Source of the DNA: an uncultured Blautia sp.
GTDB lineage: Bacteria; Bacillota; Clostridia; Lachnospirales; Lachnospiraceae
DNA: 6,408 nt
Assembly (NCBI GenBank): GCA_900541985.1
Contig: UQLX01000056.1
Coordinates: 1 to 6,408, forward strand
Direction: 5' to 3'
The notes under the pieces were generated by a model that did no database searches, was not told the DNA's origin, and worked only from the letters and a program-made list of their open reading frames with translations. The translations under genes and the position numbers were made by a program. The stretch's first letter is position 1. Every line of letters begins with the position of its first letter. Of this stretch, positions 1-5,132 are shown piece after piece.

Positions 1-60
1 CCGGGCGGATTCGGGACTTTAACCCGTTAGAAACGTGCGCCGCCAGGCGCACATTCTGAA
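1..60. other. GC-rich left-edge segment with two small hairpins, no assignable gene
   Basis: This stretch holds two perfect inverted repeats. CGGG (12-15) pairs with CCCG (23-26) around a 7-base loop, and GTGCGCC (35-41) pairs with GGCGCAC (46-52) around GCCA. Neither is followed by a T-tract, so neither is a terminator alone. It could be the 3' end of a structured RNA, the tail of a converging gene, or an intergenic repeat. Two + frames run in from the edge and stop at 28-30 and 57-59, but their short tails match nothing I recognise. Confidence 0.35.
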
Positions 61-65
61 AAAGC

Positions 66-109
66 GACGCTGTGAAGGTATGTTCCACTTTCACAGCGTC
101 ATCTTTTTT
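66..109. terminator. Bidirectional intrinsic terminator downstream of sigG
   Basis: A perfect 11-bp stem, GACGCTGTGAA (66-76) with TTCACAGCGTC (90-100), encloses a 13-base loop. On the + strand it is followed by six T (104-109). On the - strand the stem is followed by GCTTTTTC. It therefore can end sigG transcripts, which stop translating at 115, and also any transcript entering from the left edge. Confidence 0.85.
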
Positions 110-114
110 GCCGG

Positions 115-894
115 TTATGAGCCCAGAAAATTTTTCATGCTTTTCAGAGCTGTTTTCTCCAGACGACTGACCTGAGCCTGGGAAATTCCCACCTCCTCAG
201 CCACCTCCATCTGTGTTTTTCCCTCATAAAAGCGCATTTCTATAATGTGACGTTCCCGGCTGGAAAGTCTCTGCATAGCTTCCCGCAGGGAAAGATTTTC
301 AATCCATCTTTCTTCCCGGTTCTTTTTATCACTGATCTGATCCATCACATAAAGAGTATCTCCTCCTTCTGTGTATACCGGTTCAAATAGACTGACCGGA
401 TTCTGTATGGCATCCATGGCATAGACGATCATTTCTTTATCAATACCGGTTTCCTCTGCAATCTCTGCAATGGTCGGTTCCCTTAAATGCTCTTTTGTAT
501 AATTTTCTCTGGCATAAATGGCCTTGTATGCTATATCTCTCAGAGACCGGCTGACCCGGATGCTGTTATTATCCCGAAGATATCTTCGTATCTCACCGAT
601 GATCATTGGCACTGCATATGTGGAGAATTTCACCTGAAGTGTAGTGTCAAAATTGTCGATTGCTTTCATCAGTCCGATACAACCGATCTGGAACAGATCG
701 TCAGCATTTTCATTACTGTTCTGAAAACGCCTGATAACACTTAATACAAGCCTTAAATTACCTTTGATGTAACGTTCCCTTGCCTCTTTATCCCCTTCCT
801 TGATCCTCAGAAACAGTTCTTCCTTTTCCTCCGGCTTTAAAACCGGAAGCTCCGAGGTATTGACTCCGCAGATCTCAACCTTATTAAGCGCCAT
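115..894 (-). CDS. sigG: RNA polymerase sporulation sigma factor SigG
   Basis: This is the forespore-specific sigma-70 family factor of late sporulation, 259 aa, close to the 260 aa of B. subtilis SigG. The N-terminus carries the SigG signature NKVEICGVNTSELPVLK. Region 2 follows (about 45-110, with GNLRLVLSVI, DDLFQIGCIGLMKAIDNF and KFSTYAVPMIIGEIRRYLRD), then region 3, then the region 4 helix-turn-helix (KTQMEVAEEVGISQAQVSRLEK). The start at 894 is chosen because AAGGAGG lies 8 bases upstream and the protein then begins MALNKVEICG, as in known SigG. An upstream in-frame GTG at 924 would add 10 residues but has no ribosome binding site. The gene lies 104 bases downstream of ylmC on the same strand with no terminator between. 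SpoIIGA and sigE, the usual upstream neighbours in Bacillus, are not there. A Lys (residue 44) sits where B. subtilis SigG has Asn45. Confidence 0.96.
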   Translation of the reverse strand: MALNKVEICGVNTSELPVLKPEEKEELFLRIKEGDKEARERYIKGNLRLVLSVIRRFQNSNENADDLFQIGCIGLMKAIDNFDTTLQVKFSTYAVPMIIGEIRRYLRDNNSIRVSRSLRDIAYKAIYARENYTKEHLREPTIAEIAEETGIDKEMIVYAMDAIQNPVSLFEPVYTEGGDTLYVMDQISDKKNREERWIENLSLREAMQRLSSRERHIIEMRFYEGKTQMEVAEEVGISQAQVSRLEKTALKSMKNFLGS

Positions 895-904
895 CGAAAC
901 ATCC

Positions 905-949
905 TCCTTCTCTCTTTTGCTCACTAAAAAGCTTTCTCAAAGAGAAGGA
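905..949 (-). promoter_or_regulatory. Hairpin that would mask the sigG ribosome binding site
   Basis: On the minus strand, TCCTTCTCTTT (949 to 939) can pair with AGAGAGAAGGA (915 to 905). This gives a continuous 11-bp helix with one G·U pair and a 23-base loop. The 3' arm covers AAGGA of the AAGGAGG Shine-Dalgarno sequence of sigG. A transcript starting upstream, for example from ylmC, would carry both arms and should be poorly translated. A transcript starting inside the loop would lack the 5' arm. The pairing is seen directly; its regulatory role is inferred by analogy with B. subtilis spoIIIG. Confidence 0.55.
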
Positions 950-958
950 TAAATATAC
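930..958 (-). promoter_or_regulatory. Candidate sigma-F promoter of sigG
   Basis: On the minus strand a GTATA -35 element (958-954) is followed after 15 bases by GAGAAAGCT (938-930). The sigma-F pattern as I know it is GTATA, about 15 bases, then GGnnAnAnT. The -35 fits fully and the -10 only in part. Transcription would start near 923, inside the loop of the masking hairpin. Sigma-F control of sigG is the known arrangement in Bacillus; assignment here is tentative. Confidence 0.33.
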
Positions 959-998
959 TTTTTTCGGAAAAATATAAAAAATATCAGCCCTTGACAGT

Positions 999-1262
999 TC
1001 AGCTCTGCCGGTCTTTACGCAGGCATTTTTCCTCTTTGATCTCTACCAGAATGATATCGTCTCCAATCTGACAGATACAGTTCCAGGGAATCACATATTC
1101 ACTTTCCCTGCCAAAAAAACTGCAGAATCTGCCCGGTCCGGGAACGATCAGCGCCGTAATCCTTCCTGTGGCACAGTCAAACTCTATGTCCATGGGAGAA
1201 CCCAGACAGCGGCAGGTACAGGTATTGATGATCTCCTTTTGTTTCAGTTCACATAACCGCAT
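999..1262 (-). CDS. YlmC/YmxH family PRC-barrel sporulation protein
   Basis: This is a small PRC-barrel protein of the YlmC/YmxH family, 87 aa, which occurs almost only in endospore formers; its molecular function is not established. Family features visible are the start MRLCELKQKEIIN, the core DIEFDCATGRITALIVPGPG and the end EYVIPWNCICQIGDDIILVEI. It is cysteine-rich, with Cys at 4, 15, 17, 19, 30, 47, 62, 64 and 80, and has no signal peptide or membrane segment. The start at 1262 is preferred because AGGTG lies 5 bases upstream and the family N-terminus begins there. The frame stays open to 1361, but that extension is AT-rich promoter DNA. It is divergent from nrdR, a neighbour pairing common in clostridia, and is followed by sigG. 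A sigma-E-type promoter suggests mother-cell expression. Confidence 0.9.
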   Translation of the reverse strand: MRLCELKQKEIINTCTCRCLGSPMDIEFDCATGRITALIVPGPGRFCSFFGRESEYVIPWNCICQIGDDIILVEIKEEKCLRKDRQS

Positions 1263-1283
1263 GATCACACCTGTTTTTTCATA

Positions 1284-1312
1284 ATTATATGTAAAAAAAA
1301 CATTGAATATGC
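1284..1312 (-). promoter_or_regulatory. Sigma-E-type sporulation promoter of ylmC/ymxH
   Basis: On the minus strand GCATATT (1312-1306), a 14-base spacer and CATATAAT (1291-1284) match the sigma-E pattern kmATATT-N14-CATACAhT at every -35 position and all but one -10 position. Transcription would start near 1277, just upstream of the AGGTG ribosome binding site. Sigma-G or sigma-K recognition is less likely given the spacing. Confidence 0.65.
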
Positions 1313-1323
1313 TTTTCCATTTG

Positions 1324-1353
1324 TTGACATAAAAAGTATAATTATAGTATAAT
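1324..1353 (+). promoter_or_regulatory. Sigma-A promoter of nrdR
   Basis: TTGACA (1324-1329) and TATAAT (1348-1353) are both perfect consensus hexamers with an 18-base spacer. The predicted start is near 1360, giving a leader of under 30 bases with the ribosome binding site AAAGGGG (1373-1379) 8 bases before ATG. A 10-bp palindrome, ATGTGCACAT (1352-1361), sits at the start site. The octamer AGTATAAT occurs at 1335-1342 and 1346-1353, 11 bases apart. Confidence 0.85.
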
Positions 1354-1387
1354 GTGCACATAAATATGGGAGAAAGGGGAAAACATA

Positions 1388-1840
1388 ATGAGATGTCCGT
1401 TTTGCGGAGAGGATACTACCAGGGTCATTGATTCACGGCCTGTAGAAGATACCAATTCCATCAGAAGGAGACGGATGTGTGAATCCTGTGGAAAACGATT
1501 CACCACCTACGAAAAAGTAGAGACAATTCCTTTAAGTGTTATAAAAAAAGATCAGAACCGCGAGCCATACAGCCGCAGCAAGGTTCAGGATGGGATTCTC
1601 CGTGCCTGCTATAAACGCCCGATCCCTGTAGAAAAAATCGAAGAGGTTATGGATTCCATTGAGGGCGAGATTTTTGACCGGGCAGACCGTGAGATTTCCA
1701 GCAGCCAGATCGGAGAGATCGTCATGGAGCATCTCCAGTCTCTGGATGCGGTTGCTTATGTTCGCTTCGCCTCCGTTTACAGAGAATTTAAAGATGTCAG
1801 CACCTTTATGGAAGAACTGAAAAAATTTATGGATCCGTAA
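1388..1840 (+). CDS. nrdR: Transcriptional repressor NrdR
   Basis: NrdR is the zinc-ribbon/ATP-cone repressor that senses ATP/dATP and represses ribonucleotide reductase operons by binding tandem NrdR boxes. The 150 aa length is normal for the family. The N-terminal zinc ribbon shows two Cys pairs, CPFC (3-6) and CESC (31-34), with the arginine-rich RVIDSRP and SIRRRRMC segments typical of its DNA-binding surface. The ATP-cone follows at about 49-139, starting at LSVIKKD and including REPYSRSKVQDGILRACYKRPI. It is transcribed alone from a consensus sigma-A promoter, diverges from ylmC and converges on pap, sharing a terminator with it. No nrd gene is in the window, and I see no NrdR box in its own promoter. 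Confidence 0.97.
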   Translation: MRCPFCGEDTTRVIDSRPVEDTNSIRRRRMCESCGKRFTTYEKVETIPLSVIKKDQNREPYSRSKVQDGILRACYKRPIPVEKIEEVMDSIEGEIFDRADREISSSQIGEIVMEHLQSLDAVAYVRFASVYREFKDVSTFMEELKKFMDP

Positions 1841-1842
1841 AC

Positions 1843-1868
1843 AAAAGGCCCTTAATTCAGGGCCTTTT
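1843..1868. terminator. Shared bidirectional terminator between nrdR and pap
   Basis: AAAAGGCCCT (1843-1852) and AGGGCCTTTT (1859-1868) form a perfect 10-bp stem around a 6-base loop. A/T tracts on both sides let it act in either direction. It lies 2 bases after the nrdR stop and contains the last codons and stop codon of pap on the other strand. Confidence 0.9.
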
Positions 1869-3324
1869 CCAATTCTTTTATTACAATTTTCAGAGCTTTG
1901 ATCCGGGCATATTTTTTGTCTACAGATTCCAGAATATGCCAGGGAGCAAACGTTGTACTTGTCTTTTTGAGCATTTCGTTCACAGCGTCCTCATAAAGAT
2001 CCCATTTTTCCCGGTTACGCCAGTCCTCATCTGTGATCTTCCACTGCTTTTCCGGATTGTTCTGCCGTTCTGTAAACCGGGTAAGCTGCGTATCCTTGTC
2101 AATCTGTACCCAGAATTTAATGATCACAGCACCCCAGTCAGAAAGTTCTTTTTCAAACTCATTGATCTCATTATAGGCGCGTTTCCAGTCGTTTTCTGTA
2201 CAGAAGCCTTCCAGCCTCTCTACCATGACACGGCCATACCAGGTGCGGTCAAAAACAGCAATATGCCCGTCTTTTGGAAGCCTTGTCCAGAATCTCCAAA
2301 GGTAATGGCGTGACTTTTCGTGGGGCTCCGGACTGGCGATGGGATGAACCTCATAGCCTCTTGGATCCAATGCACCTGTGATCCTTTTGATATTTCCACC
2401 CTTTCCTGCAGCATCCCAGCCTTCATAGGTAATGATCACCGGAACCCGCTTCCGGTAAAGGCGGTTATGCAGTTCTCCCAGACGTTTCTGAAGACTCTTC
2501 AGTTCACTTCTGTACTCCTCATCACTGATCTCCTTATCCTGAAGCTCCACTTCTGCCAGTTTGGGCATTTTTACCAGAGGAAAAACATTCTGAAGGATAG
2601 AAGAAGAATGTTTCCGGTTCTGCATGGCAACCTCAATGCTGCTGATCAGGATATCCATGATCTGAAGCTCCGCCCATTTCCGGTTCCGGGCGTCTATGAT
2701 ATACCAGGGAGCAGAAGGAAGATTTGTATCCTTCATATAACGGTCAAAAACTTTCCGGCATTTGCCGTAGTGTTCATTCTGCCAGCGGTCAAATTTTGCC
2801 ACTCTCCATCTGGTATCTTCCTCTTCCACCAGTTTTTTCAGACGGGTATCCTGCTCTTCTTTTTCAATATGCATAAAAAACTTCAGCACCAGGTATCCGT
2901 TGTCTGTCAGCTGCCGCTCAAATCGGCGGATACTCTCGATCCGTTTCTCATACTCTGAATCCGAAATCTCTTTTTTCAGGACTTCGCCTGTAATCTGTTC
3001 CATCCATCCGGAATCCAGAAAGGTAAATTTTCCTTCTTCCGGAATCTGTTTCATATAGCGGTAAAGAAACGGTTTTCTCAGTTCCTCCTCCGACGGTGCA
3101 GACATAGTCGCCACCTTAAAAAATCTTGGATCGATATTTTTAATCACCTTTCCAATGGTACTTCCCTTACCTGCAGCTGCCCATCCTTCAAACAGCACCA
3201 GTACCGGAACCTTGTATTCCTTGATCTTCATCTGAAGCTCATAAAGCTTATCCCGGTCCCGGTCAAGCTGCATTTCCAGTTCTTCTTTTTCCGGAATCTC
3301 CGCCGGTATCCATTCTTTCAGCAT
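1852..3324 (-). CDS. pap: Polyphosphate:AMP phosphotransferase (two-domain PPK2)
   Basis: This is a cytoplasmic family-2 polyphosphate kinase of the two-domain type, which transfers phosphate from polyphosphate to AMP to make ADP. The 490 aa length is usual for this class. The N-terminal PPK2 domain (about 15-235) has a P-loop EGWAAAGKG (46-54). The C-terminal domain (about 270-490) has EGWDAAGKG (301-309) and the lid/Walker B motif FDRTWYGR (358-365). In the N-terminal copy that motif has decayed to LDSGWMEQ and the P-loop Asp is Ala, so catalysis should rest with the C-terminal domain. The start has a GGGGTG ribosome binding site a few bases upstream and its own promoter. It is convergent with nrdR. 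It could accept other nucleotides, but the fused architecture favours AMP. Confidence 0.93.
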   Translation of the reverse strand: MLKEWIPAEIPEKEELEMQLDRDRDKLYELQMKIKEYKVPVLVLFEGWAAAGKGSTIGKVIKNIDPRFFKVATMSAPSEEELRKPFLYRYMKQIPEEGKFTFLDSGWMEQITGEVLKKEISDSEYEKRIESIRRFERQLTDNGYLVLKFFMHIEKEEQDTRLKKLVEEEDTRWRVAKFDRWQNEHYGKCRKVFDRYMKDTNLPSAPWYIIDARNRKWAELQIMDILISSIEVAMQNRKHSSSILQNVFPLVKMPKLAEVELQDKEISDEEYRSELKSLQKRLGELHNRLYRKRVPVIITYEGWDAAGKGGNIKRITGALDPRGYEVHPIASPEPHEKSRHYLWRFWTRLPKDGHIAVFDRTWYGRVMVERLEGFCTENDWKRAYNEINEFEKELSDWGAVIIKFWVQIDKDTQLTRFTERQNNPEKQWKITDEDWRNREKWDLYEDAVNEMLKKTSTTFAPWHILESVDKKYARIKALKIVIKELEKALN

Positions 3325-3380
3325 AATTTCACCCCTTTTCTGTCTTTTTATGTCGCACTTTAAATCAGTTAAGTAACCTT

Positions 3381-3411
3381 ATTATACCACGGTTTTTATT
3401 ATATTTTACAA
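3381..3411 (-). promoter_or_regulatory. Extended -10 promoter of pap
   Basis: On the minus strand TGGTATAAT (3389-3381) is a perfect extended -10 element. A poor -35, TTGTAA (3411-3406), lies 19 bases upstream, which suits a promoter that relies on the TG motif. Transcription would start near 3374, giving a leader of about 50 bases with no evident structure. Confidence 0.6.
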
Positions 3412-3430
3412 AAAGGCAGAAAAATATCAA

Positions 3431-3450
3431 AAAAAAGAGAATTCTTTTTT
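3431..3450 (-). terminator. Weak A/T-only hairpin after the HAD gene
   Basis: AAAAAAGA (3431-3438) and TCTTTTTT (3443-3450) form an 8-bp inverted repeat around GAAT, overlapping the HAD stop codon. On the minus strand it runs into a T-rich tract. The stem has only one G-C pair, so it would be a weak terminator at best. Confidence 0.3.
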
Positions 3451-4378
3451 ACATCAGATGATGCTCCTGAAAGGATTTCCAGAGACCGTCCTCTGTCACT
3501 GACGGACAGATCTCGTCTGCGATTTTTTTTACTGCTTCGCTTCCGTTTTCCATACAGATGCTAAGACCGACTGTCTCCAGCATCTCCTTATCGTTCATAC
3601 TGTCACCAAACCCTACCGAATCGCTAATCGGAATCTGATAATGTTCACAGACACGCTGCACGCCCGTACCCTTATTGAATTTCCGGTTAATGATCTCACA
3701 GTTTACAAATCCTCTGGAATCGTCCTGAATACAGAACTGAAATTCCTTGTCCAAAACTGTTTTGGACTGGTTCAGATTTTCCATAGAAGGACTCATTACT
3801 ACGAATTTGTATACCGGCTGCCCTGCATATTCTTCCATAGGCTGAATATGAAAGGATTTTTTTATCATTTCTCTCCAGCGCAGCAGTTCGCTCCTTCCGT
3901 TTTTTCCAGAACTATCTTTCAGAAAATCCTCAAGACCTTCATCGGCATAAGCTCCTTCTACACATTCTGCCGTACGGTACACTCCGTTTTCTTTCAGAGT
4001 TTCCATGACTTTTTCTTTCTGGATGTCTGTCATAGGACAGTCATAGATCACCTGATCTCCGCATACGATATAACCGCCTGCACTGGCTACCGCACCGTCA
4101 AATCCATACTTCAGAAGAGGGGTAAGCATCCCATAGTTTCTTCCGCTGCACAAAAACACCAGATTTCCTGCTTCCTGTGCCTTTTTTACTGCTTCCGGAG
4201 CTTCATATTCCGGTTCCGGCACCTCATACTCCGGTTCTTCCGGCTCTGGTGCTTCGTATTCCGGTTCTTCTGCTTCCGGTCTCCTTATCGGAGATACCAA
4301 GGTTTCATTTCTCTCTGAAGAACCATTCGCAGGAATCTTTCCCTGACTCCTGTCATCTTCGGAATCATCGGTTTGCAT
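3449..4378 (-). CDS. HAD-IIB (Cof-type) hydrolase lacking motif I, with acidic EP-rich N-terminus
   Basis: Residues 62-309 are a Cof-type HAD phosphatase. The match starts at PEAVKKAQEAGN, followed by motif II (LVFLCSGR, Ser78), the C2B cap, motif III Lys (NKGTG, about 236) and motif IV (GFGDSMND, about 256-263). The N-terminal 20-40 residues that carry the nucleophile motif DxDGT in this family are absent. In their place are about 33 polar residues and a Pro-Glu-Tyr repeat (34-62). As read, the protein should have no phosphatase activity. The ATG at 4378 overlaps the RsgI-like gene by 14 bases and has only a weak AAGAGA upstream. The N-terminal 62 residues look like the frame-shifted tail of that anti-sigma factor, so this may be a deletion-made fusion, a remnant or an assembly join. 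The HAD identity is sure; the ORF's status is not. Confidence 0.75.
   Translation of the reverse strand: MQTDDSEDDRSQGKIPANGSSERNETLVSPIRRPEAEEPEYEAPEPEEPEYEVPEPEYEAPEAVKKAQEAGNLVFLCSGRNYGMLTPLLKYGFDGAVASAGGYIVCGDQVIYDCPMTDIQKEKVMETLKENGVYRTAECVEGAYADEGLEDFLKDSSGKNGRSELLRWREMIKKSFHIQPMEEYAGQPVYKFVVMSPSMENLNQSKTVLDKEFQFCIQDDSRGFVNCEIINRKFNKGTGVQRVCEHYQIPISDSVGFGDSMNDKEMLETVGLSICMENGSEAVKKIADEICPSVTEDGLWKSFQEHHLM
4193..4279 (-). repeat. Tandem 15/30-base repeat encoding PEYEA/PEPEE units
   Basis: On the minus strand the codons give PEAEE-PEYEA-PEPEE-PEYEV-PE-PEYEA-PE. This is a 10-residue (30-base) repeat in two full copies and one shortened copy. Such acidic Pro-Glu stretches are common in disordered, surface-exposed linkers. 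The repeat ends where recognisable HAD sequence begins. The 10-mer CTGCTTCCGG (+ strand) occurs both at the repeat start (4270-4279) and at the junction (4189-4198). Confidence 0.75.
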
Positions 4379-5132
4379 ATTCTCTTAAATCTATCCCTTC
4401 CTGGTTCAGCCTTGCCACCAGATCTTTGATCGGCAGGACAGCCAGTTCTGCATAATCCAGCTTTGGATTTTCTGAGATCAGTTTCCGTATCAGCTCCGCC
4501 TTACCTGGTGTGATCTCATACTGTTCTGTCATAGCTTTTAGCTCTTCATCCGCATACACATCCTGATCAAAAACAGAAGCTGATCCCACCATGGAATCCA
4601 GACAGCTGCTGATTTCTTCAGAGATCTCTGTACGAAGTTTTTCACTTTTGTTCCGATCACTGCTGTCCACAGAAAGCAGTACCATATCCTCTGCCTGGCT
4701 CAGATATCCATGCTTGACCATAGAGCCGAGAATTGCATTTACTGCAACATCCAGATCTGTATGCTTCAGATCCATATCTTCGAGGATGGTTTCTCCATCC
4801 TGATTAGCTGCCTCCGCAGAGATCACTTCTTCTCTGCTGTTCAGTTCAAACTGTATACCGGGGTTTACATCCAGATACACCGTTGCCTGAGACTGAAGCA
4901 CGATCATGTAATAGGAAAACATCCCCACCACCAGACAGGCAGCCGCTGCAGACACAATCTTTATGACCTTTGCGGCAGTGTGAAGATGTCTGTCCAGACC
5001 ATCCAGAAACCATTCGTCACCAGAAGCCTTTTTTACCGGCTGAGCCCATATTTCTTCCGCCTTATCCGGTAAAAGCTGCTCTGCTGCACTTTTCAGGTGC
5101 TCCTTCAGATAAGACTCTGTTATATTTTTCAT
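4365..5132 (-). CDS. RsgI-like membrane-anchored anti-sigma factor
   Basis: This 255-aa protein resembles the RsgI family, which holds a cognate sigma factor at the membrane and releases it on signal. The cytoplasmic N-terminus (1-55) is charged and presumably binds the sigma factor, although it lacks the classical RsgI N-domain sequence. One transmembrane segment spans about 57-79. The RsgI middle domain follows outside the membrane (VYLDVNPGIQFELN, 85-98, then EEVISAEAANQDGETILED and VLLSVDSS). Asn90-Pro91 corresponds to the autoproteolysis site reported for RsgI. The ATG overlaps the sigma gene stop as ATGA and has GGAGG 7 bases upstream, so the two are translationally coupled. It ends at LREYANR. 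In the +1 frame the DNA continues with DDSEDD and the EP-rich repeat, which looks like a lost C-terminal tail. Confidence 0.83.
   Translation of the reverse strand: MKNITESYLKEHLKSAAEQLLPDKAEEIWAQPVKKASGDEWFLDGLDRHLHTAAKVIKIVSAAAACLVVGMFSYYMIVLQSQATVYLDVNPGIQFELNSREEVISAEAANQDGETILEDMDLKHTDLDVAVNAILGSMVKHGYLSQAEDMVLLSVDSSDRNKSEKLRTEISEEISSCLDSMVGSASVFDQDVYADEELKAMTEQYEITPGKAELIRKLISENPKLDYAELAVLPIKDLVARLNQEGIDLREYANR

Noticed and set aside
1..59. Coding tails entering from the left edge on the + strand (stops at 28-30 and 57-59)
   Set aside because: Too short to recognise, two frames compete, and the region is dominated by hairpins.
895..924. Longer SigG start at the GTG at 924
   Set aside because: No ribosome binding site upstream, and the family N-terminus and AAGGAGG place the start at 894.
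1263..1361. N-terminal extension of the YlmC/YmxH protein
   Set aside because: It is AT-rich promoter DNA without a ribosome binding site; the family starts at MRLCELKQ.
1324..1387. NrdR box autoregulating nrdR
   Set aside because: No pair of sites fitting the NrdR box pattern as I know it; the AT-rich palindromes do not match.
2320..2958. Long + strand open frames opposite pap, HAD and anti-sigma genes
   Set aside because: They are antisense to well-recognised proteins, have no ribosome binding sites and no recognisable domains.
4360..4378. Programmed +1 frameshift at CGA TGA joining the anti-sigma factor to the HAD ORF
   Set aside because: A CGA tRNA would re-pair poorly on GAT, and there is no upstream Shine-Dalgarno-like stimulator at the spacing used in prfB.
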